From DATIUV01 sp049322755 (GTDB lineage Bacteria > Pseudomonadota > Gammaproteobacteria > Burkholderiales > UBA6910): DNA of 64,000 nucleotides. Location: the NCBI GenBank assembly GCA_049322755.1, contig JBMOQX010000023.1, positions 59,385 to 123,384 on the forward strand, given 5' to 3'. Of the stretch, positions 25,605 to 35,818 are shown in pieces. The translations under genes and the position numbers were made by a program. Each line of letters begins with the position of its first letter. The stretch's first letter is position 1. Below the pieces are notes generated by a model. That model worked only from the letters and a program-made list of their open reading frames with translations. It did not search any database and was not told where the DNA came from.

Positions 25605-25730
25605 GAACCACAGAGGCACAGAGGAAAGCAAAGACGTTTTCACCGCAAAGAGCGCAAAGGACGCCAAGAAAACCCCCGATGAGGATTGTCTAGGATGTTC
25701 CTTGGCGTCCTTGGCGGTTCGCGCTCTTGC
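25605..25730. repeat. Dispersed inverted-repeat element, copy 2
   Basis: The sequence begins ACCACAGAGGCACAGAGG and contains CACCGCAAAGAGCGCAAAGG, clearly of the same family as the element at 19885-20038. Arms GGACGCCAAG (25659-25668) and CTTGGCGTCC (25701-25710) pair, and further out AAGAGCGC (25648-25655) pairs with GCGCTCTT (25721-25728). It fills most of the space between the duplicated gene end and the thiolase start. Confidence 0.75.
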
Positions 25731-25762
25731 CGTCCCCATGCGGTAACTGACGGAGACCGAAA

Positions 25763-26962
25763 ATGGCACGACAAGTTGAAGACGCATACATCGTTGCCGT
25801 GGCGCGCACGCCGGTGGGCAAGGCGCCGCGGGGCGTGATGCGCACGGTGCGGCCCGACTCGATGCTGGCCCACGTTCTGCGGGCGGTGATGGCCCGCGCG
25901 CCCGGGGTCGATCCGGCGGCGGTGGAAGACGTGATCGTCGGCTGCGCGATGCCGGAGGGAGAGCAGGGCATGAACGTCGCCCGCATCAGCCTGCTGCTGG
26001 CCGGGCTGCCCGACTCGGTTCCCGGCATGACCATCAACCGCTTCTGCTCGTCCGGGTTGCAGGCGGTGGCGCTGGCCGCCGACCGCATCCGGCTGGGGGA
26101 GGCCGACGTCATGATCGCCGGCGGTACCGAGAGCATGTCCATGATCCCCATGGGCGGCAACAAGATGTCATTCAACCCCGAGATCTTCGCCAAGGACGAG
26201 AATGTCGCCATCGGCTACGGCATGGGCATCACGGCGGAGAAGGTGGCCAGCCGATGGAACGTAAGCCGCGAGGACCAGGACGCGTTCGCCCTGCGCAGCC
26301 ACCAGCGCGCCATGGCGGCGATCGAGGCCGGCGAGTTCCGCGACGAGATCGCGCCCTACGCCGTGGTGCAGAAGCGCCCGGGCCTCGATGACCGGGAGGT
26401 GCACCAGGACACGCGTGAGGTCTCGCTCGACGAGGGCCCGCGCAAGGACACGTCGCTGGAAGCGCTGGCGAAGCTGAAGCCGGTGTTCGCGGCCAGGGGT
26501 TCGGTCACCGCCGGCAACAGCTCCCAGACCTCCGACGGCGCCGCCGCGGTCCTGCTGGCGAGCGGCGCGGCGTGCAAGCGCTACAACCTGACGCCGATGG
26601 GACGCTTCCTCGGCTACGCCGTTGCCGGCGTTCCGCCCGACATCATGGGCATCGGCCCGATCAAGGCCATCCCCAGGGTGCTGCAGCAGACCGGCGTGAA
26701 GCAGCAGGACATCGACTGGATCGAGCTGAACGAGGCATTCGCCGCCCAGTCGCTGGCGGTGGTCCGCGACGTCGGTCTCGATCCGGAAAAGGTCAATCCG
26801 CTGGGCGGCGCCATCGCGCTGGGCCACCCGCTGGGGGCGACCGGGGCGATCCGCACCGCCACGGTGATGTGCGGCCTGAAGCGCCGCCGCCAGAAGTACG
26901 GCATGGTGACCATGTGCATCGGCACCGGCATGGGCGCGGCGGGACTGTTCGAAGCGCTGTGA
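25763..26962 (+). CDS. fadA: Acetyl-CoA acyltransferase (3-ketoacyl-CoA thiolase)
   Basis: Thiolase cleaves 3-ketoacyl-CoA with CoA, closing the beta-oxidation spiral. The 399-residue protein has the three catalytic sites: nucleophile Cys95 in NRFCSSGLQA, His in GGAIALGHPLGATG (about 350) and the second Cys in MCIGTGMGAAG (about 385), plus NEAFAAQ. ATG 25763 is family-typical (MARQVEDAYIVAVARTPVGK). It follows the FadN-type gene, the usual fadN-fadA order, but is separated from it by repeats and the assembly gap. Confidence 0.94.
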   Translation: MARQVEDAYIVAVARTPVGKAPRGVMRTVRPDSMLAHVLRAVMARAPGVDPAAVEDVIVGCAMPEGEQGMNVARISLLLAGLPDSVPGMTINRFCSSGLQAVALAADRIRLGEADVMIAGGTESMSMIPMGGNKMSFNPEIFAKDENVAIGYGMGITAEKVASRWNVSREDQDAFALRSHQRAMAAIEAGEFRDEIAPYAVVQKRPGLDDREVHQDTREVSLDEGPRKDTSLEALAKLKPVFAARGSVTAGNSSQTSDGAAAVLLASGAACKRYNLTPMGRFLGYAVAGVPPDIMGIGPIKAIPRVLQQTGVKQQDIDWIELNEAFAAQSLAVVRDVGLDPEKVNPLGGAIALGHPLGATGAIRTATVMCGLKRRRQKYGMVTMCIGTGMGAAGLFEAL

Positions 26963-26980
26963 CCTGAACGGGAGGACGGC

Positions 26981-27553
26981 ATGAAGACCTGGACGAGCCG
27001 GCTGGCGGCAGTGGCGTTTCTCGCGCTCGCGGCTTCCGCGATGGCCGCCGAGGTGGCTGGCGTGAAACTGGACGACAAGGCCCAGGTGGGCAATTCCGAT
27101 CTGGTGCTGAACGGTGCCGGCGTTCGCACCAAGGTGTTTTTCAAGGTCTACGTCGGCGCCCTCTACCTGCCGGCGAAGACGGCCGACGCGAAAGCGGCGA
27201 TCGCGGCACCGGGGTCGAAGCGCGTGATGCTGCGCATGCTGCGCGACATCGACGCGGAGAGCCTGGCTTCCGCGCTGAACGAGGGCCTGGAGAAGAACCT
27301 CGCGCCGGCCGAGCTCAAGGCGCTGGAGCCGAAGGTCAAGGAACTGACCGCGATCCTCACCCGGGACAAGGAGATCAAGGAGGCTACCGTGATCTTCCTC
27401 GACGGCATCCCGGGGCAGGGGACGCGCGTCACCGCCAACGGCAGCGAGCGCGGCGTCGTCGCCGGCGACGAGCTGTTCCCGGCGCTGCTGCGGGTCTGGC
27501 TCGGCGACAAGCCGGCCGACGAGGACCTGAAGAAGGGGATGCTGGGCGGCTGA
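26981..27553 (+). CDS. Periplasmic chalcone-isomerase-like protein
   Basis: The 190-residue protein has a signal peptide (MKTWTSRLAAVAFLALAASAMA) and one chalcone-isomerase-like domain (PF16036 type): VAGVKLDD, LNGAGVRTKVFFKVYVGALYL, and GVVAGDELFPALLRVWLG. Proteins of this fold bind fatty acids or hydrophobic ligands and are usually not chalcone isomerases. It starts 18 bp after the thiolase with a GGGAGGA ribosome site and so belongs to the fatty-acid operon. The role is unknown; ligand binding in the periplasm is a guess. Confidence 0.85.
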   Translation: MKTWTSRLAAVAFLALAASAMAAEVAGVKLDDKAQVGNSDLVLNGAGVRTKVFFKVYVGALYLPAKTADAKAAIAAPGSKRVMLRMLRDIDAESLASALNEGLEKNLAPAELKALEPKVKELTAILTRDKEIKEATVIFLDGIPGQGTRVTANGSERGVVAGDELFPALLRVWLGDKPADEDLKKGMLGG

Positions 27554-28768
27554 TCAGGCGATGGCGGCGAGCGCCCCGCCGCCGGCGGCGGTGAGCGCCA
27601 CCACCAGCCAGGGCGGCACTTTCCAGAATGCCAGCAGCGCGAACGCGGCCAGCCCCAGGGCGAAGTCGCCCGGCGTCGCGATGGCGCTGGTCCACACCGG
27701 GTGATAGAGCGCGGCCAGCAGCAGCCCCACCACCGCGGCGTTGACGCCCATCAGCGCCGACTGGATCGAGCGCATCCGCCGCAGCCGGTCCCAGAACGGC
27801 AGCGCCCCGAACACCAGCAGGAACGACGGCAGGAAGATGGCAGTGAGGCACAACACGGCGCCGCGCCAGCCGTTGGGCTCGGGTCCCATGATGGCGCCGA
27901 GGTAGGCGGTGAACGTGAACAGCGGTCCCGGGATCGCCTGGGCTGCGCCGTAGCCGGCGAGGAAGGCGTCGTTGCTCACCCAGCCCGGAGGCACCACCTC
28001 GGCCTGCAGCAGCGGCAGCATGACGTGGCCGCCGCCGAACACCAGGGCGCCGGAGCGGTAGAAGCTGTCGGCCAGTGCCAGCCACTGGGCCGGGTAGAGC
28101 GCCGCGGCCAGCGGCAGCCCCGCCAGCAGCACCCAGAACGCCACCAGGTTCGCGACGGCGAACGCGCGGCTCACCGGGACGTCCACCGCCGCATCACCGT
28201 CGGCCGCCGGCGCCTTGAACAGCAGCCGGCCGATGACGGCGCCGGCGGCGATGGCGCCGACCTGGCCGGCGGCGCCGGGGAGTGCCAACACCAGCAGCGT
28301 TGCCAGCACCGCCAGCGTGAAGCGTTCGCGGTCCGGGCACAGCGCGCGCGCCATGGCCCAGACCGCCTGGGCCACCACCGCCACCGCCACCACCTTGAGG
28401 CCGTGCAGCCAGCCGCTGTCGAGGGCGCTGCCGAAGGCCTCCACGCCGTAGGCGAAGGCGAACAGCAGCAGCGCCGAGGGCAGCGTGAAGCCGACCCACG
28501 CCGCCAGCGCGCCCGCCAGCCCGCCCTTGATGAGGCCGATGCCGAGGCCCACCTGGCTGCTGGCGGGCCCGGGAAGGAACTGGGCCAGCGCCACCAGGTC
28601 GGCGTAGGCGCGCTCGTCGAGCCAGCGCTTGCGCGCCACATACTCCTCGCGGAAATAGCCGAGGTGGGCCACCGGCCCGCCGAAGGACGTGAGTCCGAGC
28701 TTGAGCGCGGTCAGAAAGATCTCGGAAACGCAGACGCGAGCGCGCGTTGGATCGGAGTCGGAGGGCAA
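27554..28768 (-). CDS. chrA: Chromate transporter ChrA, long two-domain type
   Basis: The 404-residue membrane protein has two homologous CHR domains. The N-terminal one carries the signature LGLTSFGGPVAHLGYF with LAQFLPGPASSQVG, and the C-terminal one carries VFGGGHVMLPLLQAEVV with GYGAAQAIPGPLFTF. Long-chain ChrA proteins export chromate and give resistance. About twelve hydrophobic segments are visible. It is convergent with the chalcone-isomerase-like gene with no gap between the stops. Nothing nearby suggests a regulator, so resistance here is inferred from family only. Confidence 0.92.
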   Translation of the reverse strand: MPSDSDPTRARVCVSEIFLTALKLGLTSFGGPVAHLGYFREEYVARKRWLDERAYADLVALAQFLPGPASSQVGLGIGLIKGGLAGALAAWVGFTLPSALLLFAFAYGVEAFGSALDSGWLHGLKVVAVAVVAQAVWAMARALCPDRERFTLAVLATLLVLALPGAAGQVGAIAAGAVIGRLLFKAPAADGDAAVDVPVSRAFAVANLVAFWVLLAGLPLAAALYPAQWLALADSFYRSGALVFGGGHVMLPLLQAEVVPPGWVSNDAFLAGYGAAQAIPGPLFTFTAYLGAIMGPEPNGWRGAVLCLTAIFLPSFLLVFGALPFWDRLRRMRSIQSALMGVNAAVVGLLLAALYHPVWTSAIATPGDFALGLAAFALLAFWKVPPWLVVALTAAGGGALAAIA

Positions 28769-28825
28769 GGGGGCCGCCGTGCCGGGGAAAGGGCGATTAT
28801 AGCGGCTGGCCCCGGCTCCGCCGCC

Positions 28826-29296
28826 TCAGCTGCGCAACGTGGCCATCAGGCGAAGGGGGTTGTCCAGCAGGTCGAGCGCGTCCACCACGTTCTTCACCAC
28901 GACGTTGGCGGCGGTCAATGCCTCCACCGCGAGCCCCTCGGCGCCGGTGACGGCGATGCCCAGCGCAGCGGCGCGCAGCATGGCGCGGTCGTTGCGGCCG
29001 TTGCCGATGGCCACCACCTGGGACGGACCCAGGTTGCGCACGTACATCATCTTCGCGGTGTCCTGGTCGTCGGCCGGGAGCACCTGCAGGGTGCAGGGCA
29101 GCCCGGCCAGTTCCGCGGCGGCCTTGCCGAAGGTGTCGGCCGTCACCACGTGCACTTCCAGCTTGCGCGCCAGTGCGGTGACCCGCTCGCGCACCGGTGC
29201 GGGCAGGGCGCCGTCCAGGGCCAGTGTGCCGTTGTAGTCGAGCACCACGTGGGCGAGGACCAGGTTGCCGAAACCGGGAATGTCGACGGTGAGCAT
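28826..29296 (-). CDS. HAD-like hydrolase, soluble P-type-ATPase-like
   Basis: The 156-residue protein has HAD motif I as VVLDYNGTLALDG, motif II in VVTADT, and motif IV as GNGRNDRAM. The second Asp of the usual DxD pair is Asn (DYN), as in the COG4087 group related to soluble P-type ATPase domains. The nucleophilic Asp remains, but ordinary phosphatase activity is doubtful. It lacks a cap domain. It lies between chrA and typA on the same strand; the substrate is unknown. Confidence 0.8.
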   Translation of the reverse strand: MLTVDIPGFGNLVLAHVVLDYNGTLALDGALPAPVRERVTALARKLEVHVVTADTFGKAAAELAGLPCTLQVLPADDQDTAKMMYVRNLGPSQVVAIGNGRNDRAMLRAAALGIAVTGAEGLAVEALTAANVVVKNVVDALDLLDNPLRLMATLRS

Positions 29297-29425
29297 CGGG
29301 GCAGGGCTCCGAATGCAGTCTAGGCCGGAATTGTGACAGTTCCTGGATGGAACTGCGTCGGGCCGGGGCCAAAGCTCGCGCGCGCCGATGCCGGCGGCAG
29401 CGCTGCCGGGCAGTCCTCGAAAACG

Positions 29426-31249
<1,824 letters not shown>

Positions 31250-31346
31250 GGGCGGGGCCCGGTTCACGAAAGGCGCGGATTCTATCACAGGCGTGCGGTT
31301 CCCCCGGTGACCGTCGGGCCCGCCGTGGGCGGCCGGCCGCAGGGGC

Positions 31347-34300
31347 TCAGCCCGCGGCGCGGCGGGCGGGCAGGCAGGTTTTGAGCAGGGCGAGGAGCTC
31401 GCCGGGGTCCACCGGCTTCTTCACCAGGGCATGGACGCCGGCGGCCTCCAGTTGCTCCTGCGCAAGGTTCTCGCCGTAGCCGGTGTAGAGGATCACGGGC
31501 AGGCCGGGGCGCAGGCGCGCGAGCACCCTGGCCAGCTCCAGCCCCGTCATCCGGGGCATGGTCTGGTCCGTGATCACCAGGTCGAAGGCCTCGGGGTCGT
31601 CGGCGAACCGGTCCCGGGCTTCGTTGCCGGCGCTGCATACCGTCGCCTCCAGCCCTCAGCTTTCCAGCAGGTCGCGCATGAACTCGGCCACCGCCGGCTC
31701 GTCTTCGGCCACCAGCACCCGGCCGCGCAGCGCGAGGCGCCGCGCCCTGACCGGCGGCTGCGCCGTGCCGGCCGCCCCGGCACCCGCGTCGGCGCCGGCC
31801 AGCGCCGGCAGCAGCACGCGGAACCGGGCGCCGGCGCCCGGCGCCGAGGTCACCAGGATGTGCCCGCCATGCTCGTGGACGATGCCGTGGACCGTGGAAA
31901 GCCCCATGCCGCTGCCCTTGCCGACCTCCTTGGTGCTGAAAAACGGCTCGAACATGCGGTCCAGAACGTCCGGCGTGATGCCGTGGCCGGTATCGCTCAC
32001 CGTCATGGCGACGAAACGCCCGTCGAGCCCGCCGCGACACGCCGTACATTCGCCCCCGGCGACGGCGGCAGTATCGACCGATACCGTGATGCGGCCCCCG
32101 TCGCCCATCGCGTCGCGGGCGTTGATGCACAGATTGAGCAGCACCTGGTCCAGCTGCACCGGGTCCAGCAGCACCGGCGGTGCGCCTTCGTCCACCTCGG
32201 TGACGATGTCGATGGTGGCGGGTAGCGAGGAGCGCAGCAGCTTCACCGACTCCCTCACCAGCGGCGCCAGCCGCAGCGGTCGCGGCTCGCCGCGTTGCCC
32301 GCGGGAGAACGTCAGCATCTGCTGGATCAGGTCGCGCGCCCGCGTGCACGACGAGCGCGCCTGGTCGAGGTAGCGCACGATCCGGTCGTCGCCGAGGCCG
32401 TCGCTGCGGTCGGCGGCCAGCGCGATGTAGCCCATCACGCTGGTCAGGATGTTGTTGAAGTCGTGGGCGATGCCGCCGGTGAGATGGCCGATCGCCTCCA
32501 TTTTCTGCGCCTGGCGCAGCTGCGACTCGAGCCGCCCGCGCTCCTCCTCGGCGCGCTTGCGCTCGGTGATGTCGCGGATCGCGGCCAGCATGATGCGACG
32601 GCCGTGCAGCGCGAAGAAATTGGCGGTGATTTCCACCGGAAACACGCTGCCGTCTTTCCGGCGGTGATAGCGCAGCGGCACCCGCACCGTGCCCTCGCCC
32701 ATGTGCATGGCGGTCTGGGTCTTCTCCGGCTCTGCCGACAGATCGGTGGAGCGCAGGCGCAGCAGCTCCTCCCTGGAATAGCCGTAGAGATCGGTGGCGG
32801 CGCGGTTGGCGTCGATGTGCTGGAGCGTCCCCGCGTCGGCCAGAATGATGGCGTCCGACTCCATTTCGAACAACAGGCGGTAACGCTCCTCGCTGTCGCG
32901 CAGCTGCTCCTCGGCCTGCTTGCGCTCAGTGATCTCGCGGGTGATGGCGAGAACGTGGGGCCGGCCGGCGATGTCGGCCTTGCACAGGATCACCTCGTCC
33001 CAGTGCAGCGAGCCGTCCTTGTTGCGCCGCCGCCACTCGACCTGGACGCGCTCGCCCTGCTTGGCCTTCTCGATCCAGCGCGCCGCCTCGGCCTCGGTGT
33101 ACGGGTGCTCGCCGGAGCTGAGGTCGCCGACGCGCAGCCGCAGCATCTCCTCGCGGCTGTAGCCGTACATGCGGCAGGCGCGCTGGTTCACGTCGACGAT
33201 GGCCCCGGTATCCCAGTCGTGGATGAAGATCGCGTCTTCGCTCGCCTCGAAGATCGAGCGGTAGCTCGCCTCCGAGCGGCGGCGCGCCTCGTCGGCGCGC
33301 TGCCGGTCGATTTCCGCCGCGGCCCGGGCGGCGAAGATCTTCAGCACCGACTCGACGAACGGGCGGTTCGCCAGCGGCCGGCGCGACACGACGGCCACCA
33401 GGCCGAGCGCCTGCCCGCCGGCATCGCTCAAGGGGAAGGCCGCGTAGGAGCGCACGCCCAGGCGCGCGAACATGTTGTCGGCCGGAAACAGCTCGGTCAG
33501 GCGGTCGGGGAAGAACTGGAACTCCCGGCCCACGACCAGCCGGCACGGTGTGCCTTCGAGATCGTATTCGATGTTGTCCTGCAGGGCGCCGTCGACCCAC
33601 AGCGCCAGCGTGCGCATCGCCTCCCGGTGCGCGCCGAAGCGGGCGATGAAGGTCACGTCGACGTCGAGGATGGCGGCCAGGTAGCGCGCCAGCTCGCGAA
33701 ACACCGCGTCGCCTTCGGCCGTGGAGACCGCCAGCGCCGCATCGCGCAGGGCATCCTCGACGCGCTTGCGATCGGTGATGTCGGTGGCGATGCCGCATAC
33801 CGCGTAGGGCGCGCCGCCGCTGTCGAGCAGCGGAAACTTGACCGACACATAGGTGTGGACGCCGTCCGGGAGCCGGGCCGTCTCCTCGAACTGCTGGGCC
33901 TCGCCGGCGTCCAGCACGTTGAGATCGGAGGCGCGGTAATGGCGGGCCATCTCGGGGCCGAACAGGTCCTCGTCCTTGTGCCCGAGGATTTCGTGCTCGC
34001 GCCTGCGCAGCAGGCACTGGAAGCGGCGGTTGGCGAACAGGTAGCGGCCCTGGCGATCCTTGGCGAAGACCAGCGCGTTGGCGTTGTCGAGGATCTGGGT
34101 CAACCGCGCCTGGGTGTCGCGCAGCGCCTGCTCGGCGCGCCAGAGGTGGGACAGGTTGCGCGCCTGCAGCAGCAGCCGCGTGGTGCCGTCGAGGCGGATC
34201 GCCTCCAGGCGCAACAACGCCTCCACCGGGGTACCGTCCCGGGACCGGAACTGCCACTGGAACGACTGGGGCAGGCCGGCGAGGGCGGCGGCGACGCGCT

Positions 34301-34541
34301 CCCGGGCCGCCGTCGCGGAATCCGTTCCGTCGGACTGGAAGGGCGGGGCGAAGTCCAGCGGCGAGCGCCCCACCAGCGCGTCGCGGGGGTAGTCCAGCAG
34401 GCGGCACGCCGCGCCGTTGCAATCGACGATGCCCTCGGCCAGGACGAACACCGCCAGTTCGGCGTCGCCGAACAGCGATTCGTAGGCCTCGGTGGCGCGT
34501 TCGATGCGGCGCATGGCGAGATGGTCGGGGGCGATGGCCAT
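31347..34541 (-). pseudogene. Soluble multi-PAS hybrid histidine kinase, interrupted by in-frame TGA
   Basis: Full length would be 1064 codons. In order: PAS (about 10-130), PAS (140-265), GAF (275-420), PAS (430-555), PAS (560-680), HisKA with His693 in GIAHDFNN, HATPase (about 800-925, DTGHGITP and GSGMGLSTVHG) and a receiver domain. No membrane segments are seen, so it senses cytoplasmic signals. Codon 962 (31656-31658) is TGA where LLES-Trp-GLE is expected; TGG to TGA is a single change. Translation would stop after 961 residues (31656-34541), leaving the kinase core but losing most of the receiver, including phospho-acceptor Asp992 in LVITDQTMP. The downstream half stays in frame and well conserved, so the change is recent, an error or read through. 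Confidence 0.8.
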
Positions 34542-34581
34542 GGTGCCAGTCTAGTGCGCTCGGCCGGCGGCCGGTGCGACT

Positions 34582-34618
34582 GTTACCCCGCGGTTACCAC
34601 TGAAACATGCCGGTTACA
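34582..34618. promoter_or_regulatory. GTTACC direct repeats upstream of the kinase gene
   Basis: GTTACC occurs at 34582-34587 and 34593-34598, exactly 11 bp apart, with a third near-copy GTTACA at 34613-34618. Tandem hexamers on one helical face with about 11-bp period are the usual pattern for OmpR-family dimers. The site lies between the response-regulator stop and the kinase start, so it may control the kinase gene. Confidence 0.4.
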
Positions 34619-34633
34619 TTGCGCCGCGGGACA

Positions 34634-35350
34634 TCAGTCGGCGGCCCCGCCCGGCACGTACATGTAGCCGGCGCCGCGCACGGTGCGGATGATGCGCGGC
34701 TAATCTGCGTCCGCCTCGATCTTCTTGCGCAGCCGCGCGATGCGGATGTCGATCGAGCGGTCGAACGGCTCCCACTCCCGGTTGCGCGTCAGCGTCAGCA
34801 GGCGGTCGCGCGAGAGGACCTGGTTGGGGTGCTCGACGAACACCCTGAGCAGGTCAAATTCCATGCTGGTGAGGGCGACCGGCTCGCCGTTGGCGCCATA
34901 GAGCTGGTGCGCCGCCAGGTCCAGCTGGCAGCTGCCGACCGTGATGCGCGGGGCCGCGGCCTTCGCCGGTGCCGCGCCGGCCTGCACCCGCCGCAGCACG
35001 CTCTTCAGCCGCGCCCGCAGCTCGCGCGGATCGAACGGCTTGGCGATGTAGTCGTCGGCGCCCATCTCGAGCCCGACGATGCGGTCCACGGTCTCGCCCT
35101 GGCCCGTGACCATGATGATGCCGAGGTCGTAGCGCTCACGCAGCCAGCGCGCCAGCGTGAGGCCGTCCTCGCCGGGCAGGTTGACGTCCAGCAGCACGAC
35201 GTCGGGAACGTGTGCGGCGAGCGCCTTGCGCATCCCCGCGCCGCCGTCGGCTTCGGCCACCTCGTAGCCGTGCTCCGAAAGGTATTCCATCAGCATGCCG
35301 CGCACGTCGCGGTCGTCCTCGACGATCAGCACGCGTCCATTCGCCGGCAT
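34634..35350 (-). pseudogene. OmpR-family response regulator, interrupted by in-frame TAG near its end
   Basis: The full frame has 238 codons plus the internal stop codon. An N-terminal receiver domain (VLIVEDD at residues 7-13, phospho-acceptor in VVLLDVNLPG, Lys in IAKPFDP) is followed by a winged-helix DNA-binding domain (LTSMEFDLLRVFVEHPNQVLSRD, then DRSIDIRIARLRKKIEAD). At 34700-34702 a TAG replaces a sense codon, probably CAG. After it PRIIRTVRGAGYMYVPGG continues in frame to a TGA at 34634. The truncated product (216 residues, 34700-35350) lacks the C-terminal beta-hairpin wing that OmpR-type regulators need. ATG 35350 has a GGGGAGC ribosome site. It stands upstream of the hybrid kinase on the same strand, probably its partner. 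Confidence 0.8.
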
Positions 35351-35430
35351 TGCGCTCCCCGCATTTCGCAGTGTCCCGATTATAGCCGCCGTCGCCGGCA
35401 CCGCGGGCCACGCGGGCGGCGCCCGATACA

Positions 35431-35451
35431 AACCGAAACAAAACGGTTCGG
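35431..35451. promoter_or_regulatory. AT-rich inverted repeat in the divergent intergenic region
   Basis: AACCG (35431-35435) pairs with CGGTT (35444-35448), and CCGAA (35433-35437) pairs with TTCGG (35447-35451), around an A-rich centre. It lies between the response regulator (minus) and a small gene (plus). It is a plausible operator; no factor can be named. Confidence 0.3.
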
Positions 35452-35542
35452 AACTGAAATCTGCCGGCTACCGGGCCGGCCTATTCTGCCGGCAGCGGTG
35501 CCGGCAGGTCGCCGGCCCGGAACCGTCAGAGGAGTAAGCGCC

Positions 35543-35740
35543 ATGGGACGCTTGATGGAGTTCGATTTCTTCCTGGCCCCCGAATCCGCCGTCGCGCTGG
35601 ATCCGGCCTGGGCCCAGACCGGGATGCCCGCGACCGCCGCGCAGCCCCGGCCGACTGCCGACACCGCCCGCCGGGACGCCGACGCGTGGGCGCGTCGCGC
35701 CATGGCGGCCAGCGGCTTCGGCGAGGGCGACCGCGCCTGA
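35543..35740 (+). CDS. Small hypothetical protein, 65 residues
   Basis: The ATG has an AGAGGAGTAAG ribosome site at ideal distance, the main reason to accept this short frame. The product (starting MGRLMEFDFFLAPES) has no recognisable domain; the C-terminal half is Ala/Arg-rich and could form an amphipathic helix. It lies upstream of the MddA-like gene on the same strand, 78 bp away. Function is unknown and it could be a chance frame. Confidence 0.4.
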   Translation: MGRLMEFDFFLAPESAVALDPAWAQTGMPATAAQPRPTADTARRDADAWARRAMAASGFGEGDRA

Positions 35741-35818
35741 CCTGGCATCGGCAACGGCTGCCCCGACGCACGCGAACACTTTGCCGGTTTTCCGCATGAC
35801 CGAACTGGAGGTACGACG

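Noticed and set aside
31656..31658. TGA in the kinase considered as selenocysteine or programmed recoding
   Set aside because: The family has Trp at this position, no suitable stem-loop is evident directly after the codon, and the neighbouring gene has a different stop (TAG). A nonsense change or base error is simpler.
34607..35740. Plus-strand frame of 377 codons opposite the response regulator
   Set aside because: Only its last 65 codons have a ribosome site (35543). The rest is the shadow of the regulator gene.
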